A stretch of DNA of 64,000 bases from Pseudorasbora parva (Eukaryota > Chordata > Actinopteri > Cypriniformes > Gobionidae): contig NC_090185.1 in assembly GCF_024679245.1 (NCBI RefSeq), forward strand, positions 28,522,926-28,586,925, given 5' to 3'. The notes under the pieces are model-generated. The model worked only from the letters and a program-made list of their open reading frames with translations. It ran no database searches and had not been told where the DNA came from. Numbering within the stretch: position 1 is the first letter of the stretch; each line of letters opens with the position of its first letter. Below are positions 9,157-20,818 of the stretch, piece after piece. The position numbers and the translations under genes were made by a program.

Positions 9157-10804
9157 TAAAGCTACACTGTGTGATATTTTCCCCCATCTAGCGGTGAAAA
9201 GGTATATGACCATCCAGTGAATAATAGTTTCTGTTCCTCTCAATTCTGATTTCATTTTAACTCCTACGGTGGCCGATTTAGTCCAAGATTAAAATGGCAA
9301 CCCCCCCTCTTCACATTCGACACGGTGCCATCAAGTGTTAAAACGCAAAAGGCAAAGCTTGAATTTACGGGTATGTCCCTCTTTAGCCCCGTTTCCACCG
9401 CAGGAACTTTACCCAGGAACCAGGAACTTTGGGTGGTACTTCGTGTGTTTAGACCGCAGGAACCAGGGTCTAAATGAAGTTCCGGGTAAATATTTCCCCC
9501 TCCAAACGGCCCTGCTCGCGAGGTAGTACTTTTTCAAAGTTCAGGAACTTTCGAGGGCGGGACTTGGGCGCTGAACATGCTGATTGGTTTAGCTGGGCAT
9601 TTTTAAAAGTCTTTTGCGAGGTTCGGTCTACGTTCAGTAAATAATTCTTAATCCAGTAATATAATAATATAATCCAGTCTTGGTCTCTGTCTGATGGCCA
9701 GCGTTCGTCTCAGCCATCTCACGTGCAATGTCCGTAATAGCTGATAATAATATACATTGTCATTTTAAATCTAGCTTTACAAGCTTTCTGAATATGCTGC
9801 ATGCTGCTGAATCTGCATATTAGTACTCTTTTCTGTCGTTGTTAATTACCTCTTAGTAAACCTATACATAACCAGCAAAAGCAGCACAGCTTGAATCTCT
9901 TCCATACTCGTTATTCATTTTTTTTCACCATGTAAACGACCTGACCGATTACTTTTAAGTGTGTGTCCTTACATGACGTGACGGCGCGCGCCGCGCTCAT
10001 GTTGACAAGAGAGGAAAGCTTATTTTTCTGAGGTGTAAACTTTTTATTTCGTAAGTTATGAAGATAATGTTGGAGTAATGACACAGCGTATATTGCCCCA
10101 GGGAGTTTTTACTTTAACTGCGCCTGACAGAAGAATTTTTTTTCTGAGATGATTATTACACTTTACAACAAATAAATAGCTATAAATAATGCTGTATTAG
10201 TTCTGGTGGCCGTTAAGAGTTGCTATGGCTACAGTTAACACATTCAGCTGCTGGAGAAAACAGCGTTGACATTTTTGGTGCGGCAGACAAACTGCATGTG
10301 ACAAAATGATTGCGATTGAAAGTCATCACATGTAAACACCAGATCGGTTTAGATAACGTCTCATGTAAATAGTCCATCTTTCAATCGGTACACACAAAAA
10401 TGATTACTGTCCTTCACTGATTTGGAGGAGCAGTCGCGTGCAGTCCTACATCACCGGACTAATTTGCCTAATCTTCTCGGAACTTTAGATCGCGGTCTAA
10501 ACGCAGACAGTTGCAGGTTTGGGGGGGAGAAAAGTTCCTGTAAAAAAGTTCCTGGTACAAATTGTTCCGGGTAATTTTGGTGGAAACGGGGCTTTTGGTT
10601 AATGTACTTTCAAGATGAAGGGCAACATGACGACCAGCATTCGAACCCTCACCCGTATGTATTTTCAATGGCATATTATAAACTTACGAGAATACTTTAT
10701 TACTTGAAAGAAGTAAATATACATTAAGGAGCACATATATTTTTGAAAGAACTAAGTGTTTTTAGCTAAGAATAAACTAAAAAAAGTTACACAGTGTAGC
10801 TTTA
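9157..10804. mobile_element. MITE with AAGCTACACTGTGTG ends, copy 2 (interrupted)
   Basis: This is the same family and orientation as 3978-4409. The left part is 9157-9384 and the right part resumes at 10594. The two parts read across the inserted element exactly as in the uninterrupted copy. Confidence 0.88.
9385..10593. mobile_element. Harbinger-like MITE (AGCCCCGTTTCCACC ends), copy 1
   Basis: The 1,209-bp element has terminal repeats AGCCCCGTTTCCACC and GGTGGAAACGGGGCT. It is flanked by TTT on both sides (9382-9384 and 10594-10596), where the paralogous uninterrupted copy at 3978-4409 has a single TTT. A 3-bp target duplication suggests PIF/Harbinger, although TTT is not its commonest target. 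No transposase is encoded. A second copy lies inverted at 42610-43874. Confidence 0.85.
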
Positions 10805-11496
10805 AGCAATATCACAAGAGAGCTGTTTTCACAAATTTGAGCATAAATGGAAACATGATATTGCTTTTATACAAACTATCAATAAAAAAATCAACTTTCA
10901 ATGTACCATCCTCAGATGTGAAAAGATTAATTTTGTTGCATTTAATTTAATTGGTATAACAGCTCTATATAGTGTCTTTTTCTTATTATATTTTTGATTC
11001 AAAATAAGTAATTTCTCTGGCGGTAATGTGGACCTTTATGAATTTAAGGGGTGCTGGTCTGGTCTTGGTCTCAACATACATTGGTCTTGGTCTTGGATTA
11101 GTGGTCTTGACTACAACACTTGGAATGACAATACAAATCCTTAATCCTTAACTATTCTTTTGCCTCAATAAACTCTTAATTACTGCTTAATGATAGTAAA
11201 GTAGTTGTTAAATTTAGGTATTGGGTGGGAATTGGATGGGATTAAGGGATATAGAATATGGTCATGCAGAATAAGACAATAATATGTGCTTTATGAGTAC
11301 TAAGAAACAGCCAAAATCATAATAATATGCATGCTAATAAACAACAATAGTTAAAGATTTGGACCCTAAACCAAAGTTGCCAAAACAACTTCCAATTGAA
11401 AGGGCATTTTGAGCATCTGTTATTGTTTGTGTTGTTATTCTGTAGTATTCGATACACTACTCATTCAAATCTAAAATCTCTTTCCCTCGGCTCCAG

Positions 11497-12772
11497 GAAC
11501 ATCAGTAACCAGAGTATCGAAGCAGGCGAGTTGGACTCTGCGCCCACAGCTCTCGACCTGCTCGTCCTAGAGACCGTGCTCTCCTTCTTCCTTCTGCTGC
11601 TGCTGGTGTGGTTCCTCAACCGGGAATTCGAGGTCAGCTACCGCCTACATTACCACGGTAATGTGGAAGCCGACAAGCATCGCATCAAAATTCAGACCAT
11701 GCGAGATCAAGCAGACTGGCTGCTGCGTAACATCATCCCCATCCATGTAGCCGAGCAGCTGAAGGTGAACCAGAGCTACTCCAAAAATCACGACATTGTC
11801 GGGGTCATCTTCGCAAGTATTGTCAACTTCAGTGAGTTCTACGAAGAGAGCTACGAGGGCGGGAAAGAGTGCTACCGAGTACTCAACGAACTCATCGGAG
11901 ACTTTGACGAACTGTTGCGCAAGCCCGCTTTCTCCAACGTGGAGAAGATTAAAACCATTGGTGCCACCTACATGGCAGCATCTGGATTAAATGCACAGCA
12001 GTGCCAGGAGCAGCTGCACCCGCACGCTCACCTGCGTGCCCTCTTTGACTTCGCTCTTGAAATGATGCGCGTGGTGGACGATTTTAACAAGAACATGTTG
12101 GGCTTCAAGTTCAAGCTGCGCATTGGCTTCAACCACGGGCCCCTGACCGCCGGCGTCATCGGCACTACCAAGCTGCTCTACGACATATGGGGCGACACGG
12201 TCAACATTGCTAGCCGCATGGACAGCACAGGAGTGGAGTGCCGCATACAGATTAGCGAAGAGAGCCACTGTGTGCTCAGCAGAATGAACTATACGTTTGA
12301 TTATCGCGGCACTGTAAATGTAAAGGGGAAAGGGCAGATGAGGACTTACCTGTATCCCCAAATGAACGAGGGCAGATCGGGGTCCACACAAAGCCTGGAA
12401 CAACGCCAGGTGGACGATGCCATTGGGCATTTAGAGCCCAACAAACTCGCCAATACAACATCTGCTGCACCACTAAACCCTTCATCCACTTCTCCTGATG
12501 TTGCCTCAATCGGTGGCCACGGTGGGCATCAGGGCCGTGTATTAGGCCCGTCTCAGATTACAGAGGAGTTGCACCAAGACACTAAGGACACTTTTCCTGT
12601 CCCTGAGCTCAAAGAAAAGGATTACGAGAGTCCTTATCAACCACCATCGCTAAGTGGTACACAACCTCCGTCAATAGCGCAACTGTATGCACCGTTGGCC
12701 AGACCAGAGACACCTTTACAAGGAGATGAAGATGAAGTAGATGAGCGCACAAAGCTCAGGGGAGTGGAGTGA
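11497..12772 (+). CDS. adcy9: adcy9 last coding exon: last helix, C2 catalytic domain, C-tail
   Basis: The acceptor CTCCAG precedes 11497. The first G completes a Gly, followed by 424 codons and a TGA at 12770-12772. The order is: loop NISNQSIEAGELDS, membrane helix (LSFFLLLLLVWFL), the helical linker MRDQADWLLRNIIPIHVAEQ, the class III cyclase C2 domain, then a Pro/Ser-rich tail of about 140 residues. Expected C2 ATP-binding residues are visible: Lys in EKIKTIG, Asp in YDIWGD, Asn and Arg in TVNIASRM, and the distal Lys in VKGKGQM. FASIVNFSEFYEE and GFNHGPLTAGVIG match ADCY9. The product makes cAMP, pairing C2 with the C1 domain encoded upstream. The ORF also extends 5' of the exon to 11396, but that part is intronic. 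Confidence 0.96.
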
Positions 12773-13753
12773 TTCAAATCTCCTCCTCACCTCGGCTGAC
12801 CAGTGGTCCTTCCTTAAGCTGTTAAAATCAAGGCTCTACTTCCTTGAAGGGGCTTTTCCGACCACAACTGTTGGAGTTCCAATGAGTAGCATTAGCAGCC
12901 TGTATAGGGCATATGTGTTGATGATATGACCTAAATAGAAAAATGGGCGCTTTAAGCATCTGCTGTGCGGATCACAGTGTAGCACAGAGGGGGAAATGGA
13001 TTTTTCTGATGTTCTCAAAATAGTTTTATAAAGTGCCTTCACGATATTTAAACTGAATAAGATCAGTCAAATGAACAACTTAGAGATATTTGAACAAATA
13101 TATCAGCATGGCTTTTTGAATAGACGTGGACAGTGAACCTCATACCCCATATCAATTTCCCCTCCTTAATTTCAGTGTTTTTTTTCTCTCTCTAAAACAG
13201 AATAATCGAAAAGTGCCAGTTGCCAAACAGGATTACAGGCTAATATATTACGGTAATTATAATGAATGTACAGCGTATTAGTTTCACTACTCATTGGGCC
13301 TACATCGCATTCAAATAAAAGGAAGACAAGGGTGGATAGATGGAGATGGGCTTCCGTCTCTTCAGTGGACACTTCTGTCCACAATGCTCATATTAATATC
13401 TAATATATCTGTCCTCACATAATGTAGCTTTTATCAGTAGAAGGTAAACGTGGCTCATGCACAATAGCACTCTGAACTCGTACAATGAGAAAAAAGGCAC
13501 AATCAGCCTTGTTCGTTTGAATGGCAGAAACCGTGCTGTCCGATCTCTCCTCTTCATTAGAGAGGACACGCGGTCCGGTGATTGTAATGCATTCAGAAAT
13601 TCAGAGTATAATGTCCATGATAAACATGTTGATTTCAATGCTTTTTTTGCATACCAAAATGTTGGCCTCGTACTGAATGTTCCTCACAGGCCCTTAACAC
13701 AATTATGGCATAAGGGAATATCCTACAGGATTCAAAGTTAAATTAATAAACTA

Positions 13754-14665
13754 CAGTTGCAAGAAAAAGTATGTTTCATACAAAAGAGTTCAAACAAAAT
13801 GCATGTTATTTTTCATTTAATACTGTCCTGGATAAGTTATTTTACATATTCTTTTTACATAGTCAAAAAAAGCTGAGTTTATTAGAATGCCCCCGTTCAA
13901 GAGTTTATGAACCATTGATTCTTAATACTGTGTCGTTCCCTGGATGATCCACGGCTGTTTGTTTTTTTTCTTCTTGTGATGGTTGTTCTTGAGTCTCTTG
14001 TTTGTCCTGAGCACTCAAAATGTCCAACTTTCTTCAGAAAAATCCTCCAGGTCCTGCAAATTCTTCAGTTTTCCAGCATCTTTTGCATATTTGAACCCTC
14101 TCCAGCAGTGACGGTATGATTTTGAGATCCATCTTTTCACACTGAGGACGACTGAGAGACTCAAACGCAATATTAAAAAAGGTTCAAACATTCACTGAAG
14201 CTCCAGAAGGAAACGCGGCGCATTAAGAGCCGGGGTAAAAACTTATTGAACTTGAAGATCAAGGTAAATTGTACTTAAGTTGTCTTCCGGGAAACATGTT
14301 AGTATCTTCGGTTGCTTCTGAAGGGCAATATTAATTGAAAAATATATATATATTTAAACAAAATAGGAAAAATTGACATCATCTCGTTCAAAAGTTTGTA
14401 TAAAGTTTCAAAAAGGTTAAAATATGCAAAAGATGCTGGAAAACTGAAGAATTTGCAGGACCTGGAGGATTTTATATACTTTTTATAACTTAATTTTGTC
14501 TTGTGGACTTTATGTAAACATTGTTTTATGTAAAATATCTTATTCAGGACAGTACTAAATAAAAAAATACGCATTTTGTATGATCTCTTTAATCTTTTTT
14601 TTAAATTTAATTATTCATATTTTCACAGACTCTACAAGCGGTTCACATACTTTTTCTTGCAACTG
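13754..14665. mobile_element. Fold-back Tc1/mariner MITE with long inverted arms
   Basis: CAGTTGCAAGAAAAAGTATG at the left and CATACTTTTTCTTGCAACTG at the right are exact inverses, each next to TA (13752-13753 and 14666-14667). The arms continue inward: the segment near 14052-14098 (TCCTGCAAATTCTTCAG...) is inverted at about 14420-14465. The 912-bp element could therefore fold into a long hairpin. The ends match a common fish Tc1-like family. Confidence 0.85.
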
Positions 14666-14783
14666 TATTTTTTTTTTTTAAATAAGCATGGCATTTACTA
14701 TATTTTGCAGAACGAGGAACACTGTTTTTTCTTAAAACGTATCCAGTGAACTCCTGCCAATGAAGCCTTCGGTGAAGTATTAA

Positions 14784-15501
14784 AGGGTTAGTTCACCCAA
14801 AAATGTCAATTCTGTCATTATTTACTCGTTCCAAACCCGTAAGATCTGCATTCATCTTCAGAACACAAATGAAGATCTTTTTGATGAAATCCGAGAGCTC
14901 TCTGACCCCTCCATAGACACCAATTTCATTATCACTTTCAAGGTCCAGAAAGGTAGTCAAGACATCGCTAAAATAGTCCACGTGACTCCAGTGGTTCAAC
15001 CTTAATTTTATGAAACGGCGATAACGACTTTATTGAACAATTTCATGTGTGTCAGGCTTCTATGCAGTTTCCGTTGGCCAGCTCCTGCGTCAGCATCACA
15101 CACAATGGTGGTGGCGCTCACGTGAACAGCTTCGGCCAATGGTAAGCCAGCGTTTTTTGAAGTGCTGCACTGTATTTACTACGTCAACAATTTACTGACA
15201 CACACGTGAAGAAACTGAATAAAGTCATTATTTTAGTTTTTCGCGCTCTAAAATTATTCACACTTCATAAAATTAAGGTTGAACCACTGGAGTCACATGG
15301 ACACTTTTAGCAATGTCTTGACTACCTTTCTGGATTTTGAAAGTGTTCTTCATGTCTATGGAGGGGTTCAGAGAGCCATCGGATTTCATCATAAATATCT
15401 TCATTTGTGTTCTGAAGATGAACGGAGATCTTACGGGTTTGGAACGACATGAGGGCGAGGAATTAGTGACAGAAATTTTCATTTTTGGGTGAACTAACCC
15501 T
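14784..15501. mobile_element. Palindromic TTAA-flanked MITE (AGGGTTAGTTCACCC ends)
   Basis: The termini are AGGGTTAGTTCACCC and GGGTGAACTAACCCT, with TTAA on the left (14780-14783) and a decayed TTCA on the right. The two halves are inverted copies (AACCCGTAAGATCTG versus its complement near 15430). TTAA flanks are typical of piggyBac or Kolobok mobilisation. Other copies are at 25634-27026 and 25975-26591, with a left end at 47666. Confidence 0.85.
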
Positions 15502-17668
15502 TTCAGTTTATCAGTGGATTTGAATTTATTTCATTCAGTGCTTAACTTTTTCACATCAGAATCAGTTATTTTTCACTGTGATCCTGCCTAGTTGGTATCA
15601 CCATAGCTTTTATTGATCACCGCACACTTGTGGTGCCTGTTCACTCCATAGCCTTGAGGAAAATGTTTCTTGTGTTGCCATAGTCTGCGAGCAGCCTAGT
15701 TGCAGTTTTGGTGTAAATCTGCCTACTTTCTTATTGGATTTATACGTTATAGCCGGTTTCTTTATATTAATATTTTTCTTTTGAGATTCCGTGTGGGATT
15801 TGACAGCCGTGTTTTTTTCCCTACGCAGTCATGCTGAGAAAATTGGATTTTCTTTGCCGTTTCTTTTCCTGGTTTTTGTCTCCGATGCATTCAGAACACT
15901 AGGGAATAATCTGCAGTATATCTTGAAATGCGTCTTACATTTCAATCATGAATCAAGCAAAGCAATTGAAATTTCCTCTTTTAGTCCACACCGGTTGGAT
16001 CGGTATCCTCCGCCGTCATGTATGATGAATAAAGCTGGCCTCTGAGGTTGAGGAACGATTATTTTTCTTCGTTTTGTTTACAGAACAATCACTAATTTGT
16101 TCTCAAAATATGAAAAAATCCAGTGCCTTAATGTTGACTCCGCCCTCCCCAAGATTGGTTGCTTCAGTGTCAAAATATCAGCTTTCAGAGTATATTATTG
16201 TATCATTATTATTTCCTCTTTGATGTGAATTATAATTCCAGCCTTTTATTTTTTAAATGTACACTGTGTATCTTTTGAAATGGAACTTTTCGGGATGGAA
16301 AAGGGATTTGTTTTTGGTGTTTTATGGTGCACTGCTTTCCAGCCAACACATTCACCTTTTGAGTTATTGTATCACTCCATTGGCTAAAAAAAGCCCAGTG
16401 CTGACAGTATTGAATTACTTGTGCATAATGTATGTGGTTTTGTATTAAATGCATTCATATTTATTGAGGCTGTGCATGAATGTGCAGCCACAGAGCCTAA
16501 TATCAAAAGGGCATATTTATGAAAGGGAGCCACTTAAAGCAGGGAGGGACGGGTTTTTACCACCAGTCCCACCTAAAGTAACAAGCACCTGTTTTAGTCC
16601 TCAAGGCCTGAACTCTAAAAAGTGCCTCAGATTTAATTCTACTAAAGTTTTATGATATTTTAAATGAACTAAAATGGAAAAGTGTGAAGTTAAATTAGTT
16701 TTTATGTACAATTGTGTCCACTTTCTCACCACTGCCACTGTATATTAATTTTAACGAGGCTTCAGTTTGAATGAATTGTTGTTTTTTGTTTTGTTTTTGC
16801 CAACTGTCACATGGCTTACAATTCTTTTCTTTTTTTTATTATTAAAAAAAAGTAACAAATCTAATTGATCAGGAGACATTAGTGCAATCAAATCTAAAGC
16901 ATTGGTGCTCGAGTGTTAAGAAAAAAGTGCCCTTAAATAAGATTTTACGGGCTGTTTATTAATTATTTGTGGCTTTTTGTGGGAATATGTGTATACCAAA
17001 GAATTTTAAGAGCTGTGTGGGCAAGATGTGTTTTTTTTTCTTTCTTCCAAGCAGCACATGTTCTTCAATCATTTGTTTTTATGCACATGAGACACAGCAG
17101 GTATTGATTTATCAGCCATTATATTCAGGCAAAAAAAAGCATAATCTGTATACATTTGCACAGTGCACTCACTTTGTATGTACATATCATGTATTGTTTT
17201 ATTTGATTTTTATTTCTCAAAATTGATGATACATGTGCATGTGCCAGATTTCGAGAGTAGAGAAACAATGAAAAGATATCAGAAATGGTGTGTGTCTGTT
17301 TAATATGTGGGCCAGCAAAAAAAAAAAAAAAAAAAACACATGTGAATATGCATCTGTAAAGCTTACATTTATACACCAGTGACGCCATATTGAATTTTAC
17401 GTTCATTAAAATGAGGCTGTTGACAATGGTACAATCATTTATTTTTCAAAACTTTCAAAAAACTGCTTTATGGAATTTGGTCTATCCGCACAGCCTCATT
17501 TTCATTCATGTCAAAAGATAAATATGGTGCTATTTTGGTATTGACTGTTTTTATGTACTATTATATACTTTATATCTAACTTTAATTTTACTTCACTATT
17601 AATAACCATTAGTTATGAATATGTTTTAAATGGCCACTTTTGGTATAAGAAGTGGCATGTGTACTATT
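15502..17668. other. Distal adcy9 3' region / intergenic
   Basis: AT-rich unique-looking sequence with no recognisable exon or RNA gene. An A18 tract lies near 17319-17336. ORFs of 60-93 codons on both strands lack family signatures and look random. A late polyadenylation site for adcy9 may lie here. Confidence 0.4.
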
Positions 17669-18057
17669 TGTGACCCTGGACCACAATTTGTGGCAATAGC
17701 CAACAATACATTGTATGGGTCAAAATTATTGATTTTTCTTTCATGGCAAAAATCATTAGAATATTAAGTAAATAAGATATTTTGTACATTTTTCCTCTGT
17801 AAATATAAAATTTGTATTATTATTAGAAATATGCATTGATAAGGTCTTTATTTGGACAACTTTGAAGGCGATTTTCTCCATATTTAGATTTTTTTTTCCA
17901 CCCTCAGACTGCAGATTTTCAAATAGTGGCATCTCAGACAAAAATTGTCCTATCCTGACAAAACATACATCAATGGAAAATAAATTTCAGGTAGGCCTAC
18001 ACACATCTCTATTTAAAAAAGATTGTGACATGACTGGTTTTGAGGTCCACGGTCACA
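17669..18057. mobile_element. MITE with TGTGACCCTGGACCAC ends
   Basis: The left end TGTGACCCTGGACCACAA and right end GGTTTTGAGGTCCACGGTCACA are imperfect inverted repeats. The interior (CAATACATTGTATGGGTCAA, TTTGGACAACTTTGAAGGCG) is the body of a very common teleost MITE. It lies about 400 bp upstream of the crebbp leader. Confidence 0.85.
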
Positions 18058-18462
18058 TTTTTGTGATTCATAAGACATGTATATTTTAATATACATATGT
18101 ATATTCATAACACAAATGTATATTTAAAAATAATATAAGTTGAATTTAAATGTGCGCAATTTGAGTTGTTTAGCAAACTATTAGAGCTCTAATACTGTCT
18201 AAATTTAACGCTATTAATTTGTTTCAATTTCTTGTCCTAAATACGACTTTTTCTACAAGATTATTGACGCAATTGACCAATATTGAGGCATAAATGCCAG
18301 TCCGGGACTCATTTGTGATCGTCTGCTGCCTCCAGCGGCCGCTTCGCGGGTTCACAACAGGTTTGACGTAGGGCGTGATTGCGCTCTCGCTTCCCCCTCC
18401 CCCTCGGCTCCGTCTATCTGGAAAAAGAAAAAAAAAAACTTTTTGTATCGAAGGAATCAACA

Positions 18463-18474
18463 GCCGCCATCTTG
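18463..18474 (+). promoter_or_regulatory. crebbp: YY1-type initiator motif
   Basis: GCCGCCATCTTG is a full match to the YY1 consensus often found at or just downstream of vertebrate CpG-island start sites, and it points toward the gene. It gives the best available marker for the crebbp transcription start, about 716 bp before the ATG. Confidence 0.6.
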
Positions 18475-18830
18475 TCGCGGCTCGGAATCAGGATTTCGAT
18501 AGAGCACTATTTTTTATTTTTGAACACGGAGCATCCAAACCGAGATTTGACGACACCGTTCAGCGGAAAATGGCACCTTTATATCGCCGCGAAGGAATTT
18601 TTGGCGAAAAATCCTGGATTTAATCGGCGCTCGTCGGCCACGAAACCCTCGTATATCTGATTTCCCCTTCAGAGCGGCGCTTGCGTCCGTATTTCGCTGC
18701 GAGCGGGTATTGTTTACCGGACGCTTTTGGAGGACAGACAGCGCCGAGGGGACTGTTTTGCAAAAAGATCTCATTTTTATGCAACCGTGCATTTTTACAC
18801 GGAGCCAGAATGTTTTTGCACGGAAAAAAT

Positions 18831-18838
18831 TGACGTCA
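18831..18838. promoter_or_regulatory. crebbp: Perfect cAMP response element (CRE)
   Basis: TGACGTCA, the full palindromic CREB/ATF site, lies 341 bp upstream of the crebbp start codon inside the CG-rich leader. CREB bound at such a site recruits CBP, so this would allow feedback on the gene by its own partner. A half-site (TTTGACGTAGGG) lies near 18362. Function is inferred, not shown. Confidence 0.5.
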
Positions 18839-19178
18839 GAAAATGGATCGCATTCCGTTGCAAAATTAACGACGCTCGCGCGCGAGGATTCCTGTGGATA
18901 TTTTAATTGGGATTTTTACGTTGAATTCGCGGAAAGGAGGCGTTTTCTCTTGGTAATATAACGATGATAATGTGGGTGTTGGGTGTTGGATTATCATGGG
19001 GTGAATGGTGGTGGCGACGCGGGGCGCTGTTGCTGCTTTTTTGAGAGAATCCTCCGCCGAGCCGCTCCACACTCCCCACGTCTTTCAAAAGTAAGGTAAC
19101 ATCTGTTCTTCTGACGAAAGGATCCTTCACTTTGCATTTCCCCACACAACATTCGGCCAGAAGCAATCCTTAATCGCA

Positions 19179-19257
19179 ATGGCTGAGAATGTGCTCGATG
19201 TTGGCCCTTCAAGCGCGAAGCGAGCGAAGCTGACAGCACCTGCTCCAGACGCACCAG
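19179..19257 (+). CDS. crebbp: crebbp coding exon 1: start of CREB-binding protein
   Basis: CREB-binding protein is a nuclear coactivator and lysine acetyltransferase recruited by phosphorylated CREB and many other factors. ATG at 19179 opens MAENVLDVGPSSAKRAKL, which aligns with the MAEN..(P/S)xAKRxKL start shared by CBP and p300 and contains a basic KRAKL nuclear-signal-like patch. The exon is 79 bp and ends at CAG before GTAAAA in phase 1. The next exon adds AG, giving Glu-27. Intron 1 is about 19.6 kb, matching the long first intron of mammalian CREBBP. The PSSAKR form is p300-like, but later exons and synteny support crebbp. Confidence 0.92.
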
Positions 19258-20330
19258 GTAAAAGTCCAGCAGGCCTGATCCCAAACCTGCAAAACTCTCT
19301 CATGAACCACTATCACACACTTATTCATGCTCCATGTGTATCGAAGCTGTCAAACGAGCCCAGAAAGGGTTCAGTCAGCTTCACTGGTTACTTAAAGCGA
19401 AGTTTCATCTCCATGTTAAGTTTGTGCCATCATCGTTTGCTCAACAGATTAAGTTATGTTCTAGTAACATTTTTCTAACGTTCTTGTTATCTGAACGTTA
19501 AAACGTCCAGTTTATTAAATGTTTTATGAGCGTTTTACCTGGTTGTCATTAAATTTGATCATTTTACAAACGTGGAAACGTTACTTTTGTTTAGCTAGTA
19601 GTTAACGTTAAACGAACGTCAAACTGACACATTTCAGGAAAAAGTTACATAAACAAAGTTATTAAAGACCATATAACCCTAAACGAACATCCTATTAAGG
19701 TTTTAAAAGAGTGTGTTAGCTCGTAACATTGCCAGAACGTTTGCTTAATTTCGGAGAATGTTTCATGTTAGCTGGGAACCCTTCAAAACTAGTATGAAGT
19801 TTTCATGACGTAGTTTTCCATACAATCAAAGTGAATGTTGACTGTCATTTTGGGCTATGCGTTAGAAGGTTAATCGTTAGTGTCATTGATTCACCCTCAA
19901 GTTCCTAAGAGTTTTGGTTACCAAACAGTTGATGACTTCCATATTGTTTAAGTCAAGGAGACCCATCCACTGTTTGGTCACCCATCATCTTCAAACTATC
20001 TTCGTTTGAGTTCAGCAGAAGAAAGAAACTCATAGGTTTGGAAAATTCTCGCATGAGTAAATGAGAGAATTTTAATTTTTTTTACTGAACGTATCCTTTG
20101 ATTTTTGAAATACTACATGAGGGTGAGTAAATGATGCAAAATTTCATTTTCACCAATGTAGTGCGTGCAGTCTAGTTACTAATAAAACTAGCATAGCAAG
20201 AATGGAGTTGCTCCACAAGTTTAGGGAATGAAGTATGGTTGACATGAGATTAAGGAATGGGTATCTTTCAAACTTGTATGCATATACACAAGAGAAAAGG
20301 ACTGCCAAAATTATAGCTTTAGGGTTACAA

Positions 20331-20495
20331 GAGCTTGTCACCGGGTCAGTACTCTTAAAAGGACATCTTTTTACCTTTTTACTCCTATTAGTTCTTTAGA
20401 GTACAAATACATACCTGAAGGCACCACTGTGAACCTTTTTGGGGTAAGAAGTGTACAAAGATGTCTTCCAAAGGGTACTGCCCCAGTGACAAGCT
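20331..20495. mobile_element. Small MITE with GAGCTTGTCACCGGG ends
   Basis: GAGCTTGTCACCGGGTCAGT and CCCCAGTGACAAGCTG are imperfect inverted repeats bounding about 165 bp in crebbp intron 1. Transposon family not recognised. Confidence 0.55.
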
Positions 20496-20818
20496 GTTGT
20501 ACCTTTACATTTTTGACACCTATGTTATCTGTGAAATGTCAAACTGATCATCTCAAGTTGCCCATCTAAAAGGCCCAGATGTCACTTTCATAACGTATTG
20601 CATCAGTCTGAAAATCATCACATCCATTCTCCGGGATTCTTTCAGATCTGCACATTAGAAAGAGTTACAGTTGAGAGTGAATGAAAAAAAGGGACAACTC
20701 CATGAGACTGTCCTGGGACAGTTTCTGAAAGTGAAAGTTTTTATAAGTGGCCACTATGATACAGTCATAAAGGTGCACCCAATTCATTTTTACTTCTTAG
20801 AAAGTTTACACATTGAAA

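Larger units (their letters stand above)
8805..11118. mobile_element. Outer DNA element holding two nested insertions
   Basis: The left end GTTGTAGTACTCAAGACC pairs with the right end GGTCTTGACTACAAC. Similar GGTCTTGGTC subterminal repeats occur at both sides (8820-8890 and 11055-11105). It encloses the element at 9157-10804, which itself encloses 9385-10593. Without the insertions it would be about 660 bp. Confidence 0.6.
12773..16050 (+). other. adcy9: adcy9 3' untranslated region (probable) with candidate poly(A) signals
   Basis: No coding exon follows the stop. AATAAA hexamers occur at 13314-13319, 13745-13750 and 16028-16033, and any could end the transcript. If the distal one is used, the UTR contains two palindromic MITEs (13754-14665 and 14784-15501). 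Short ORFs here have no recognisable content. The actual 3' end cannot be decided from sequence. Confidence 0.45.
18300..19178 (+). other. crebbp: crebbp promoter region and 5' leader with upstream ORFs
   Basis: A CG-rich stretch against an AT-rich background runs from about 18300 to the crebbp start codon, as expected for a CpG-island promoter. No TATA box was recognised. Several short upstream ORFs precede the start, such as the 17-codon ATG ORF at 18570-18623, with further ATGs near 18779, 18810, 18842 and 18963. If transcription starts near the YY1 motif, these would be in the mRNA and could limit translation. No acceptor splits this leader convincingly. Confidence 0.6.

Noticed and set aside
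11396..11496. Extension of the adcy9 ORF upstream with an ATG at 11396
   Set aside because: A proper acceptor (CTCCAG) at 11491-11496 and phase agreement with the micro-exon show that the upstream part is intron.
11987..12430. 147-codon minus-strand ORF over the adcy9 last exon
   Set aside because: It is an antisense shadow of the strongly supported C2 coding frame and has no recognisable domain.
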